Assembly (NCBI GenBank): GCA_030323885.1
Contig: CM059191.1
Coordinates: 106,498,844 to 106,562,843 of the forward strand
Length of the DNA stretch: 64,000 nucleotides
Reading direction: 5' to 3'
Origin: Branchipolynoe longqiensis
Taxonomy: Eukaryota > Annelida > Polychaeta > Phyllodocida > Polynoidae
The notes under the pieces were generated by a model. The model was not told the origin of the DNA. It was given only the letters and a program-made list of their open reading frames with translations, and ran no database searches. Shown here piece after piece: positions 51,331-61,524 of this stretch; within the stretch, counting starts at the first letter, position 1, and the number at the start of each line of letters is the position of its first letter. Position numbers and translations under genes: made by a program.

Positions 51331-52566
51331 TTTGGAGCAGTGACAGGTGTTCTCCCCCTCGCCTTTGGTTTGAGGGAGAGACTTCGACTGCGGGTTTCCA
51401 CAGTCTCAGGCATCTCAATATCGGCCAGCGCCCGATATCTATTTGATGTTAAGTTTTTGGAGATCGATGACCCCCTGGATGTTTTGTCCGTAGGGGTCAA
51501 AGATTCCTTCGGAACTCGGTCCGACAAATTCTTCTTCTTTTTGGGCATTGCCGGCTCGGCCAGTGTCTGCACCGCAATACTAGTATTACTATTATTACTT
51601 TTGATCGAAACCGGCGTCGGATTTGTGACTGGGGTGAAGGCAGTGGGCTTCCCTCCAGTCAACCACGTCAGTTCAGTCTGGCATTCAATTGTCCTGTTGG
51701 AGGCTTTGGCTGCCGCAGCATAGCTCTTGGTGATTGGCGAGGGAGTATTCACCTCAGCCAGCCTTCGAGCTTCTGGGTAGCTTAGCCGCTTCTCAGTCTT
51801 GATCTGCTGAATTAGCTTTTCTTTTTTCCAGACAGGACAGTCTTTAGATATGGCCATATGGTCACCCAGGCAATTGGAACATTTTGCCTGGTTTTGACAA
51901 CTGGTGTTGTCATGACCTTTTTGACCACACTTAAAACAGATGATTTCATTTTTGCATCTATCCTTGCCATGACCAAACTTCTGGCATTGGAAGCATCGAA
52001 GTGGGTTTGGGATGAAGACATCCACATTCACACTAAGGTATCCAATTTTCAAATTCTTGGGCGGAAAAGGGTTGCCAAACGTGAGGATATATGTCCCTGT
52101 TTTTATGGACTTGTTATCCCTCTTTATAACTATTCTTCGTACGTTTAACACTCCTTGAGACTTGAGCTCATGTGCTATCTCATCCTCATCAACACCATCA
52201 AGATCTCTAGTCCGGATTACTCCTTTGCTAGAGTTGAGAGTTCGATGAGGAGAGGCCTTGATGCCGACGCCTGCTAGCGTGCTTGCACGTAGCAGATTGT
52301 CGGCATGCGCTTTCTTAGCACACTCCACCAGAATATGTCCACTTCGTAGTTTCTTCATGTCTTTGACTGTGCCAGCAATTCCCATAATGCCCTTGTGAAT
52401 GGCAAAAAGGGGAAAGTTTGGCAACTGATGCCTCGTTATTCAATGATTCAATCATAATGAACCGTGGCCAATCATCAGCGTTCAGACGTGAGTCCGAATC
52501 AGAGTCCGATTTCATTTCCGTGTCTGGTAATCTTTTCTTATTATTTGGGGGGTTTTGAGTATCCAT
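51327..52566 (-). pseudogene. LINE A ORF1 (Gag-like), single-base frameshift
   Basis: The N-terminal part begins near MDTQNPPNNKKRLPDTEMKS and reads WPRFIMIESLNNEASVAKLS. One extra base in a run of five T (minus strand, 52,408-52,404) shifts the frame. The main frame then runs to 51,327 with RSGHILVECAKKAHADN, PHRTLNSSKGVIRTRDL, NPLRCFQCQKFGHGKDRC, CFKCGQKGHDNTSC (CCHC knuckles) and a basic tail. It binds element RNA in the retrotransposition particle. Because the defect is one base in a homopolymer, a sequencing error is as likely as a mutation. The stop overlaps the ORF2 start by four bases. Confidence 0.88.
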
Positions 52567-52745
52567 ATTGAATTGTTTTTGGTTCGTCATCCTCGCTCCC
52601 CACCCACCACGGAGCCCTCAAAATTGGGGTGTGCAGCACTGTGGTAACCGACAGATACACACCAGGGATACGAGGATAATATACGCTAGCATGGAGGCAA
52701 AAAAGCATAACCAGTACTAGATTGACCCTAGCCACCGCCTTCTAG

Positions 52746-52859
52746 GAAGTGAAGAATGACTTGGTAATTGTGTAAATATAAATATAAATACAGTTGTTGT
52801 ACTATATATATATCCATTCTCCATTAATCTACCCAAGGCTTGGCATGACCAGCCGATTG
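52746..52859. other. AT-rich flank of LINE A
   Basis: The short stretch contains a (TA)n run at about 52,803. No feature beyond that is seen. Confidence 0.4.
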
Positions 52860-53090
52860 ATTGGAACGGGCCATTCCAACCTCTCGCCTAGATGAAGTCG
52901 AGGCCAAAGTGAAGTGTTGGTCCACAAGGAGCCTTGGCCCCTTGCAGTCCTCATGCACCAGGATCCCTTCCTCCACCGACACGAGTCGCGACTCACGGCA
53001 AACAAGCCGCCCCATTTGTCGCCTTTTACGATCTGCAAATGTGCAATGGGGTGCAAGGAAACTATTCTACCCCGGTTCCCCATGGAGAGT
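52860..53090 (+). repeat. SINE-like conserved block, second copy
   Basis: Contains gccccatttgtcgccttttacg, atctgc, gggtgcaaggaaactattct and ccccggttccccatgg, shared with the contig-end block at 29,885-30,075. It is followed by a (GAGT)n run at 53,088-53,135. I believe similar blocks are common in marine invertebrate genomes, from memory only. Confidence 0.5.
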
Positions 53091-53135
53091 GAGTGAGTGA
53101 GTGAGTGAGTGAGTAAGTGAGTGACTGAGTGAGTA

Positions 53136-53205
53136 TGGTTAAAACTGATTGATGACAATTTAATTCCATGTCAGCAGCAATGGCCATATTCCCGGCGAGT
53201 TGAGT
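53136..53205 (-). mobile_element. LINE 3' end fragment
   Basis: The text ctgattgatgacaatttaattccatgtcagcagcaatggccatattcccggcgag (split here as tgtcagcagcaatggccat) follows the 3' terminal block of the LINE family including the ATTGAT tail. Only ~60 bp remain. Confidence 0.55.
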
Positions 53206-53224
53206 GAATGAATGAGTGTTTTTG

Positions 53225-53290
53225 TTTGTTTGTTGTGTTGGGAGTTTTACGTTCTGGCAACATCTATGGTCATATCATAAGGACCACACT
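53225..53290 (-). mobile_element. SINE tail fragment
   Basis: gttttacgttctggcaacat ... ggtcatatcataagga is the minus-oriented tail of the tRNA-derived SINE, cut at the TIR element that follows. Confidence 0.65.
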
Positions 53291-53291
53291 A

Positions 53292-53746
53292 CAGTATAAC
53301 TCCGTTAAACCAAGCTCGGCCAAACCAAACGATCGGCCAATCCAAACTTTCCCCGGAGGCCCGTCAAAATACTACCATTTACCACACAAAAAAGTTGGTT
53401 AATCCAAACAAAATTGTCAGACCCCAGGCCACTCCGGTAAGGTTAAACCAAACTTTTATCTGGTTATAAGGTCATCTGAGACAACACAGACTTTTTTGTG
53501 TGTGATAAATGGTAGCAATCTGCCTGGCCGACGAAAAAAGCTTGGATCAACCGATCGTTTGGCCCAACCGAGCCTAGCCCAGCGGGGTTATACTGTGTAT
53601 ATATATATAAAAAATAATAATCAAAGTGTCCACATACATTGTATATTACATGTGCAATACACGCTTACTCAAAGTCAACTCCAAAGCTCAGTTAAACCAA
53701 ACAAATGTCTAGGGTCCCCTCAAGTTGGTTTAACGGGGTTATACTG
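53292..53746. mobile_element. TIR elements with CAGTATAAC ends (pogo/Tigger-like MITE)
   Basis: CAGTATAACTCCGTTAAACC at 53,292 is mirrored by gcggggttatactg ending at 53,595, with matching interior (ccaaacgatcggcc against ggccaaacgatcgg-type text). A further end ttaacggggttatactg closes at 53,746 and is followed by TA. The short length and absence of an open frame mark non-autonomous elements. CAGT-type ends with TA targets are known for pogo-like transposons. Superfamily is an inference. Confidence 0.6.
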
Positions 53747-53904
53747 TATATATAGAATACACTCAGGACAGAATAACTGAAAAAATATATACATAACACA
53801 CCGGGATTGAAAAAATATATACATATCGAATATATTATAGACATAATGATTTTTTTAAACCCTCATTCATTAAAAAAAAGAAAAAGATCGAAAGACTTAC
53901 TGTC

Positions 53905-54024
53905 ATAATGTGAGTGGGGTAATTGCTTTTAGCTTACATAACCTTGTCCCCACTCCGTCATCCAAGAATAAGAATGCTCTCTGCCAATATATAATTCTAA
54001 ACCGAAAATCCGTATACTTTTACA
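53905..54024 (-). repeat. Fragment of the 1-kb LTR-like repeat
   Basis: 120 bp from TGTAAAAGTATACGG to cactcacattatgac on the minus strand match the start of the repeat at 21,160 and 62,420. It begins exactly at the end of the neighbouring open frame. Confidence 0.75.
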
Positions 54025-54440
54025 ACCTGGTGGAGACTGCCAGTGGAATGTACCACTGCGAATCTCAAGAGAGCCTCGTCCCCAGCACGAGTGATCTCGC
54101 CAGCCTGCTGCACTCCCTCCAACCAGTTTCTCAACAACCATGCGTTTGATCTATCAATAGTCTGGACCACCCTACTGTTCTGTTTTAAGGTCCTTGTGGC
54201 CATCTCTCTCTTCCACTGCTCATCTTTCCTATCTCTTCTCTCCTGCTCCACAGTTGCACCCGCATTTCTAAATTCCCCTCTCAATATCATTTCCCTCTCC
54301 TCCATTTTTGCCAACGCATACTTTGGGAGCCCATTCCAATGGTGTTTTATATCTTGTGGGATCTGTCCCGCTGCCGTACCCTGGTTCAACCATTCTACAA
54401 AACCTTGGTTATATATATATTTTTTGTTAAAGCCATCCTG
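54025..54440 (-). CDS. Unrecognised charged open frame
   Basis: The minus strand is open for ~135 codons: FVEWLNQGTAAGQIPQDIKH, GLPKYALAKMEEREM, ATVEQERRDRKDEQWKREM, DRSNAWLLRNWLEGVQQAGE, ending in VVHSTGSLHQ next to an LTR-like fragment. The composition is that of a soluble helical protein with a central coiled coil. It has an acceptor-like tgaagccag upstream and donor-like CCACCAG|GT at its end, so it may be one exon. No family is recognised. It could be a Gag fragment or a host exon. Confidence 0.35.
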
Positions 54441-54930
54441 GCTTCAACAAAAAATGAATGTGTGTATATATGCTGTATAAGCCATTATACGAGTATAATA
54501 AGGCCGGAAGCTTCCATCTTCTCCCCAGCCTATCTTCTCTCCCCTCAGTCATCTACTGGTGGAGCCTGCTTAACCTACAAACTTCCATCCTACTCACATT
54601 CAGATCCGTTGGGGGGCACCACACGCCTGTGCACGCACCACTGCCCCCCCCCCCCCCCCTACCTACACTCACTGTACCGCCGGATTTAGTAACCGTTCTT
54701 TAGTAACTATTCGCCAGTCGCCTGCTGTGAACCGTCAATCGTCTAACCCACTCAGTGGCCTCCAAATACATTATGTATTTTTAGCGCTGCGTGTAGCGTA
54801 TTATGATGATTGTCACCACCTCCCTGCTACAAACCAATTAAAAGCGATGTATAACGAACTAGTAACGGACAAGCAACGAATAAAACGAACTTAAATGAAC
54901 GCCAACACACGGGGGGAGTAAAAAGGACTT
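54441..54930. other. No recognisable gene; poly(C) tract
   Basis: Contains a C run (54,643-54,659) and CT-rich text. The short frames at 54.34-54.7 kb are of biased composition and unsupported. Confidence 0.4.
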
Positions 54931-54936
54931 TTTATT
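54931..54936 (-). terminator. AATAAA poly(A) signal, minus strand
   Basis: tttatt within actttttattgaagtccaac. A similar arrangement (ctttattgaatgcc) ends the Ngaro-like element at 26.15 kb. It could serve a minus-strand transcript from the 55.1-55.4 kb open frame or the 73-bp array. Function unproven. Confidence 0.35.
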
Positions 54937-55072
54937 GAAGTCCAACTATACAGGTGATGTAACAGACAAGCATATGAGAGAAAGCACCTGAGCAGCAGGC
55001 GTGCGCGCGGCCCCAGTGGGCGCGAGAAATATGAAATGCAATGTAACAATATATAATGAGCTAATAATATAA

Positions 55073-55372
55073 TTAATAATTAATAAAGGTAAAGTCAAGG
55101 GTTGGGTATCGAACCCAGTACCTACAGGGGGAAGGGTGGCACGCCGGCCCGCTGTCTGGTCGGCGGCGCGCCCTCCCCCTGCGCGCCCAGCGTCCCACCC
55201 CCCTTTTTCTTTTTTTTGTCTTTAGGGGTAGGAGGGAGAGGTCATGACCAACTCCGTCCTCCGCCATGATGGATGCGCGCAGTGCTGGAGGAGGGGCGGA
55301 GAGGCTGTCGCGGTTTACAGACCTAACAACAAACAAGTACCAACACGTTATGTTCATTACAGCTGTACTCAC
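55073..55372 (-). CDS. Weak open frame with tRNA-like 3' part
   Basis: The frame includes ATGGCGGAGGACGGAGTTGG in good context (MAEDGVGHDLSLLPLKTKKR) followed by Arg-rich text. The 3' part is not protein-like. A B box-like GGTTCGATACCC at about 55,119-55,108 (minus) lies in GC-rich text resembling a tRNA-derived SINE head. The 5' side is the last unit of the 73-bp array. It may be a chance frame across repeats or a first exon. No family is recognised. Confidence 0.25.
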   Translation of the reverse strand: MSTAVMNITCWYLFVVRSVNRDSLSAPPPALRASIMAEDGVGHDLSLLPLKTKKRKRGVGRWARRGRARRRPDSGPACHPSPCRYWVRYPTLDFTFINY

Positions 55373-57900
55373 CAGTTAACTTCAGGTTTACAGACCTAAC
55401 AACAAACAAGTACCAACACATCATGTCTGTTATAGCTGTACTCACCAGTTAACTTCAGGTTTACAGACCTAGCAACGAACAAGTACCAACACGTTATGTT
55501 CATTACAGCTGTACTCACCAGTTAACTTCAGGTTTACAGACCTAACAACGAACAAGTACCAACACATCATGTCTGTTATAGCTGTACTCACCAGTTAACT
55601 TCAGGTTTACAGACGTAACAACAAACAAGTACCAACACATCATGTCTGTTATAGCTGTACTCACCAGTTAACTTCAGGTTTACAGACCTAACAACGAACA
55701 AGTACCAACACATCATGTCTGTTATAGCTGTACTCACCAGTAAACTTCAGGTTTACAGACCTAACAACGAACAAGTACCAACACGTTATGTTCGTTACAG
55801 CTGTACTCACCAGTTAACTTCAGGTTTACAGACCTAACAACGAACAAGTACCAACACATCATGTCTGTTATAGCTGTACTCACCAGTTAACTTCAGGTTT
55901 ACAGACCTAACAACGAACAAGTACCAACACATCATGTCTGTTATAGCTGTACTCACCAGTAAACTTCAGGTTTACAGACCTAACAACGAACAAGTACCAA
56001 CACGTTATGTTCGTTACAGCTGTACTCACCAGTTAACTTCAGGTTTACAGACCTAACAACGAACAAGTACCAACACATCATGTCTGTTATAGCTGTACTC
56101 ACCAGTTAACTTCAGGTTTACAGACCTAACAACGAACAAGTACCAACACATCATGTCTGTTATAGCTGTACTCACCAGTAAACTTCAGGTTTACAGACCT
56201 AACAACGAACAAGTACCAACACATCATGTCTGTTATAGCTGTACTCACCAGTTAACTTCAGGTTTACAGACATAACAACAAACAAGTACTAACACATCAT
56301 GTCTGTTATAGCTGTACTCACCAGTTAACTTCAGGTTTACAGACCTAACAACGAACAAGTACCAACACATCATGTTTGTTATAGCTGTACTCACCAGTAA
56401 ACTTCAGGTTTACAGACCTAACAATGAACAAGTACCAACACGTTATGTTCGTTACAGCTGTACTCACCAGTTAACTTCAGGTTTACAGACCTAACAACGA
56501 ACAAGTACCAACACATCATGTTTGTTATAGCTGTACTCACCAGTTAACTTCAGGTTTACAGACCTAACAACAAACAAGTACAGCCACATTATGTTTGTTA
56601 CAGCTGTACTCACCAGTTAACTTCAGGTTTACAGACCTAACAACAAACAAGTACAGCCACATTATGTTTGTTACAGCTGTACTCACCAGTTAACTTCAGG
56701 TTTACAGACCTAACAACAAACAAGTACAGCCACATTATGTTTGTTACAGCTGTACTCACCAGTTAACTTCAGGTTTACAGACCTAACAACGAACAAGTAC
56801 CAACACGTTATGTTTGTTACAGCTGTACTCACCAGTTAACTTCAGGTTTACAGACCTAACAATGAACAAGTACCAACACGTTATGTTCGTTACAGATGTA
56901 CTCACCAGTTAACTTCAGGTTTACAGAACTAACAACAAACAAGTACAGCCACATCATGTCTGTTATAGCTGTACTCACCAGTTAACTTCAGGTTTACAGA
57001 CCTAACAACAAACAAGTACAGCCACATCATGTCTGTTACAGCTGTACTCACCAGTTAACTTCAGGTTTACAGACTTAACAATGAACAAGTACCAACACGT
57101 TATGTTCGTTACAGCTGTACTCACCAGTTAACTTCAGGTTTACAGACCTAACAACAAACAAGTACAGCCACATTATGTTTGTTATAGCTATACTCACCAG
57201 TTAACTTCAGGTTTACAGACCTAACAACGAACAAGTACAGCCACATTATGTTCGTTACAGCTGTACTCACCAGTTAACTTCAGGTTTACAGACCTAACAA
57301 CGAACAAGTACAGACACATTATGTTCGTTACAGCTGTACTCACCAGTTAACTTCAGGTTTACAGACCTAACAACGAACAAGTACAGCCACGTTATGTTTG
57401 TTATAGCTGTACCCACCAGTTAACTTCAGGTTTACTGACCTAACAACAAACAAGTATCAACACATTATGTTCATTACAGCTGTACTCACCAGTTAACTTC
57501 AGGTTTACTAACCTAACAACGAACAAGTACCAACACGTTATGTTTGTTATAGCTGTACTCACCAGTTAACTTCAGGTTTACAGACTTAACAATGAACAAG
57601 TACCAACGCATTGTGCTCATTACAGCTGCACGTAACTGGTTAACTTTAGGTTTACTGACCTAACAACAAACAAGTGCCAACACGTTATGTACATTACAGC
57701 TGCACTTCGCCGGTTAACATCAGGTTTACTGACCTAACAACAAACAAGTACCAACATGTTATGTACGCTCCCCATCCATTCACCGGGTAACCTCGGGTTT
57801 ACTGACCTAACAACGAACCAGTACAAACAAGCACTGTTTGCTACCAATCTGATCACCGGATAACCTCGAGCTTACCAACCTAAGAACGAACCAGTACAAA
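55311..57900 (-). repeat. 73-bp satellite array, about 35 units
   Basis: Unit on the plus strand: ggtttacagacctaacaac ... aacaagtaccaacac ... gttacagctgtactcaccag ... ttaacttca, with starts at 55,312, 55,385 and so on. Two main variants alternate (acatcatgtctgttata and acgttatgttcgttaca), plus an acagccacattatg type between 56.57 and 57.4 kb. Units decay rightward after 57,600. On the minus strand each unit carries a donor-like CTG|GTGAGTA and an acceptor-like TTGTTAG|GTC. Confidence 0.95.
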
Positions 57901-57959
57901 CAATAGCCCTCCCTGTGTATATTCTGTCCTATTGCACCTTACAGCAACTACATCCAATC

Positions 57960-58100
57960 TGTATTGACCCAGCAACCTTAGACCCCGGGATCCCAGTGGG
58001 GCAGCATTATAAAGTCACCATGATTGTCCACTGCCACAAGTTGGTACCCGTCCTGATATGACCTTAGATGTTGCCAGGAAGTAAAATGCCAACAAACAAA
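57960..58100 (+). mobile_element. SINE, 5'-truncated
   Basis: gggatcccagtggggcagca ... ataaagtcaccatgattg ... ccttagatgttgccaggaag is the 3' half of the family. Confidence 0.85.
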
Positions 58101-58110
58101 CAAAACAAGT

Positions 58111-58445
58111 AGACCAGACGGGATGGCCGAATGAGTTAGAGTGTCCGTCTCCCGTGTTGGTAGATCGTGGGGTCGTGGGTTCGATCCCTGGTCGAGTCAA
58201 ATCAATGGCTTCAAAATTGATACTTGTCGCTTCCTAGTCTGGCGCTCGGCATTATTAGGATAGGGCAATGACTGGTTGGATCAGTGTCAGGATAATGTGA
58301 CTGAGTGGGATACCAGGTCATGGTGCTGGCGGCCTGTTCTTCCACTCGGGCAGCACTATAAAGTCGCCATGAGTGCGACCTGTCACAAGTCGGTACCCGC
58401 CCTGATATTACCTTAGATGTTGCTAGGACGTAAAACAAACAAAAA
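58111..58445 (+). mobile_element. tRNA-derived SINE, full length
   Basis: The head resembles a tRNA (Ser/Leu-type A box ggatggccgaatgagttaga at 58,121-58,140; B box GGTTCGATCCC at 58,178-58,188). The conserved body runs gtcgcttcctagtctggcgc, ggataatgtgactgagtggg, cagcactataaagtcgccat, and the tail is ttagatgttgctaggacgta followed by aaacaaac. It is the best full copy in the window, and a 50-bp extra tail follows to 58,492. The tRNA head looks complete but is fused to the SINE body, so it is not called as a tRNA gene. Confidence 0.9.
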
Positions 58446-58492
58446 CTGGTACCCGTTCTGATATGACCTTAGATGTTGCCAGGACGTAACAT

Positions 58493-58764
58493 TCTCAAAC
58501 CAAACCACATAGATCGATTTGTTTGCCTCCGATTCAGATAAGAGAATTTAGCTTGTAAAAGTATGGAAACGATATCCAAGTTAAACGCAGCAGGAATTAA
58601 TTAAATACGTGGACTAAGTAAATACAGCCCTAATAATAGGACCTGTAATTACTGCTTACTTTATAAGGGGGCCGGCTCCAGGCTGCCAGGAGGGGTTGCA
58701 TAAAGGTGGTGGGTGATGTTTGCATTTGGGTGGCAGGTACCACCAGAGGACCGGTCTCACTACA
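58493..58764. other. No recognisable gene
   Basis: Short spacer. A stretch ccagaggaccggtctcactaca near 58,744 resembles 1,686-1,707, a minor shared repeat. Confidence 0.35.
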
Positions 58765-58909
58765 CCTTTTACGTCCTGGCAACATCTAAGGTCATATCGG
58801 GACGGGTACCAACGTGTGGCAGTGCACACTCATGGTGACTTTATAGTGCTGCCCCACTGGGATCCCGGGGCCGCCGACACCATACCATGATTTCCCATTC
58901 AGTCACATT
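58765..58909 (-). mobile_element. SINE, left part (split by the Ngaro-like insertion)
   Basis: Minus-oriented tail and body from ttttacgtcctggcaacatc to cattcagtcacatt. The rest of the same SINE resumes at 60,683 with atactgacactgagccaacc. The unsplit family text is cagtcacattatcctgacac. Confidence 0.9.
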
Positions 58910-59090
58910 GGTTGTAATGCTCGCATTGCGTTTGATGCGAGGGAAGGAAGAGACCCTCCCCCCGCCTCTGCTGCTGCCCGGCATTCTCACCTTCCCTGTC
59001 ATCCTCCCCTCAGCTTTCTCCCACCTCGCCCTCTCGCCCTGCCCGCCGCTTTCTCACCTTCCCCGCCTCTCGCCTCCCCGCTCCTTCCCT

Positions 59091-59119
59091 TATAAGGCTG
59101 CCCGCCGGCCTCCCTCAGT
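59091..59119 (+). promoter_or_regulatory. Core promoter of the Ngaro-like element
   Basis: TATAAGG at 59,091 is followed 26 bases later by the initiator-like TCAGT (59,115-59,119), just upstream of the Gag-like frame. Spacing fits an RNA polymerase II start. Activity untested. Confidence 0.5.
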
Positions 59120-59167
59120 CACTCGCCTTCCAGCCGTCCTCCCTGCTCAAGCTCCTCTCTTTTCTAC

Positions 59168-60236
59168 TTGGCCTTCACCTCGGACTGTTCTTCACCTCGG
59201 CCCCGCCTCATCATACCTGGACGCGGCAGGGGAAAGGCACGGAAGGGAGCCCGGACGACGGCCGCCGCCACGCCGGGCCCCTCCTCGGGAACCCCGGGAG
59301 GCGCCTCGCCGAGCTCGGCCCGGGGGTCCTCGCTGGCGCCTCGGGACCAGCCCGAGGGCACCGAGGCCGCTATCCTCCAGGCGATTCAACAACTTACGGC
59401 CCGCCTGGCTGCCCTGGAGTCCGAGGCCACCTGCGAGCCCGAGGAGACCCCGCCGCCTTCCCCGAGGCGACGGACGGCCTACATCACGCGGCCAGGATGC
59501 CGTCGACCATACGCCGGCATCCGCGGCCGACGCCGTACGGCACATCCTGGCGTCGGCCGAGGCGCACCACACCGGGAGACGCAAAGGCATCGCCCCCGAC
59601 TACCTGTTCCCCTCGGACCTCGTTGAGAGGGGACCGGAGCGGAAGTTGGTAAAGAGAAGGGAAGCCACCAAGGACGAGTATAGCCTCGCCCTCACCACCC
59701 TCGTCAGCCACCCGAGCTTCCCGGCGCACTCCATCCCGGGCCTACATCACCACACCCTCACCGTGCTCAGGGACAACCTCGTCTATCCCTGGCCTACCGT
59801 CCACGCATACTCCGAGACCATTTTTACCTGGATCGCGGACGGGAGGCTCCCCCACGGGTGGCACAACCCTGTCGCCCTGAACCTAGTGAGGGTGGAGGCC
59901 CTCACCTTGCCCGCCCCCCAGGCCCTCCAGACAGCACCAGTCCCCCGAGGCGAGGACCTTCCCCGAGGCGCACCACAGCCCCGGGCCCAAGCCGACGCCC
60001 GCATCGCCTACGACAGACAGGCCCACGGGGCCCCCTGCGCGGCCTGGAACCGCGAGCCCGCCTCGTGCGACCGGGCCCGCATCGGGGAGGCCCACGGCGA
60101 GGTGGGGAACAGACACCGGCACATATGCGCCTACTGCGCCAACGTACGGCGCATCCTCACGATGCACAGCGAGGCCAGGTGCCTCACCAAGCAAGCCCGT
60201 GAGCGCCAGACCCCAGCGGCCTCGGCGGATTTTTGA
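59168..60236 (+). pseudogene. Ngaro-like Gag, frameshifted
   Basis: The first frame (59,168 to about 59,490) has no ATG. ATA at 59,213 stands where a start before PGRGRGKARKG would be expected. It encodes Gly/Ala/Ser-rich text and a short coiled coil (EAAILQAIQQLTARLAALES). The second frame (about 59,490-60,236) continues with DAVRHILASAEAHHTGRRKG, YLFPSDLVERGPERKLVKRR, TIFTWIADGRLPHGWHNPV and a Cys/His cluster (CAAWN ... CDRA ... HRHICAYC) like the zinc motif of Ngaro ORF1 proteins. It ends at TGA 60,234. Role: nucleocapsid-like protein. The lost start and shift make it inactive. The GC-rich codon use differs sharply from its flanks. Confidence 0.65.
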
Positions 60237-60682
60237 TCCGCCGCCCCCCCCCTCCCCCGGCCGGCCCGGGGGGGCCCTCCCCGGCGCCTCACCCACACCG
60301 CTGCCGACAACCCCGTGACCACCACCGACAACCCCCCAGCGACCACCGACCGAAACACCCCCCAGACAGAGCCGGGGACCATCACCTCGCACCGCAGGCC
60401 CCAGACGCAGCCCAGTCTCACGACGAACCCTCCCAGGACAGCACAGCCGCCGACCATCACGACCTCCACGACACCGCCTTCATCCCACCCACCCAACTCT
60501 CCCTACAGCTGGTGGAGGGCTCTTCGGCGCCCCTCGCCACAAACTCTGGAAGCTCCCCCCGAGCTCCTTAGCCTTTGTTTATTTCCCGCTTCCTTGTACA
60601 TACTCTGTTCTTTCCTCAGCTACCAGCCTTAAGATTATGCTTACCTTTCTCCTGTACTTACTGTCTTCTTTCCTCGCGCATT

Positions 60683-60885
60683 ATACTGACACTGAGCCAA
60701 CCAGTCCTTGCCATATCCTAATAATGTCAAGTGCCAGGCGAGGAAGCGAAAAGACAGTATCAAGTTTGTAAGTCATTGTTTTGACTCGACCAGGAATTGA
60801 ACTCCCGACCTTCTGCACGGGAAGCCTGCGCTTTACGATTCGGACACCACGTCCAGTCGATCTCAGTGAGGCCAAACATATCACA
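60683..60885 (-). mobile_element. SINE, right part including tRNA-like head
   Basis: Continues the SINE cut at 58,909: ctgacactgagccaaccagt, gtgccaggcgaggaagcg, then the minus-oriented head with B box (gaattgaactcccgac) and A box region (gcgctttacgattcggac). Confidence 0.85.
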
Positions 60886-60894
60886 TATAACTGG

Positions 60895-61190
60895 AGCTTA
60901 AATCCCGGCCGAGTCAAACCAATCACTTTCAAAATTGATACTTGTCGCTACCTAGTGTGATGCTCGGCATTACTAGGATATGGCAAGGAGCGGTTAGCTC
61001 ACTATCAGGATAATGTGACTGAATGTAATGTTGGGTCATGGTGCCAGCATCCTGGTATCCTAGTGGGGCAGCACTATAAAGTCGCCATGAGTGCGTACTT
61101 TCACAGCTGGCATTTTACGTCCTGGCAACATCTAAGATATGACCTTAGATGTTGCCAGCACGTAAAACGTAAAACAAACAAACTTGAATA
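60895..61190 (+). mobile_element. SINE, missing the tRNA A box
   Basis: Runs from cccggccgagtcaaaccaatc through gtcgctacctagtgtgatgc, ggataatgtgactgaatg and agcactataaagtcgccatg to two opposed tails that form a perfect-looking hairpin at 61,103-61,160 (ttttacgtcctggcaacatc ... gatgttgccagcacgtaaaa). Confidence 0.85.
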
Positions 61191-61224
61191 TAAGTGGATT
61201 CAAAGACTAATGTTGGTTGTTGGT

Positions 61225-61500
61225 TGGTCGTTGTAGTTTTACGTCCTGGCAACATCTAAGGTCATTTCAGTATGGGTACCGACTTGTGACAGTGCACACT
61301 CATGGTGACTTTATAGTGCTGCTGCATTGGGAAATCAGGCCACTGGCACCATGACCCGACATCCCACTCGGTCACATTATCCTGACACTGAGCTACCCAG
61401 TCCTTGCCATATCTAGAAAGTGATAAGTATCAATGTTACAGTCATTGGTTTGACTCGACCGGGAACCGAACTCCCTATAATATTACTGGATGCCCGGCCA
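61225..61500 (-). mobile_element. SINE
   Basis: Minus-oriented tail, body and part of the head (gttttacgtcctggcaacat ... cactcggtcacattatcctg ... ttgactcgaccgggaaccga). The A box side is lost. Confidence 0.85.
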
Positions 61501-61524
61501 CGTTTGGGACACCAGATAATACCA

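Larger units (their letters stand above)
47407..52745 (-). mobile_element. LINE copy A, nearly intact
   Basis: Minus-strand element of about 5.3 kb: 5' UTR (about 52,745-52,590), ORF1 (52,566-51,327), ORF2 (51,330-47,653), and a 3' UTR ending in (AATC)n at 47,426-47,407. RNase H after RT and CCHC knuckles in ORF1 place it in the I/Nimb/Jockey-like group; the exact clade is not decided. Only one disabling mutation was found, a single-base homopolymer frameshift in ORF1. The 5' end is estimated. No convincing target duplication was found. Confidence 0.9.
58910..60682 (+). mobile_element. Ngaro-like element with internal deletion
   Basis: A GC-rich insertion of ~1.77 kb inside a SINE. It has a leader with promoter, a Gag-like frame, and then a Pro/Thr-rich frame ending in LVEGSSAPLATNSGSS, which matches the recombinase tail VEGSSAPLTTNN at 26.3 kb. 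RT, RNase H and most of the recombinase are therefore deleted. The right end CTTTCCTCGCGCAT matches the end of the element at 26,102. CATT occurs at both junctions, consistent with recombinase-type insertion or a 4-bp duplication. A stem (ctcgcat ... atgcgag) lies near the left end. Confidence 0.75.

Noticed and set aside
47407..52745. Target site duplication for LINE A
   Set aside because: Sequences next to the tail (atgacat) and near the estimated 5' end (aagtcattc) are only vaguely alike, so no duplication is claimed.
58111..58197. Functional tRNA gene (Ser/Leu-like)
   Set aside because: Boxes A and B are good but the sequence continues directly into the SINE body, and acceptor-stem pairing is not evident.
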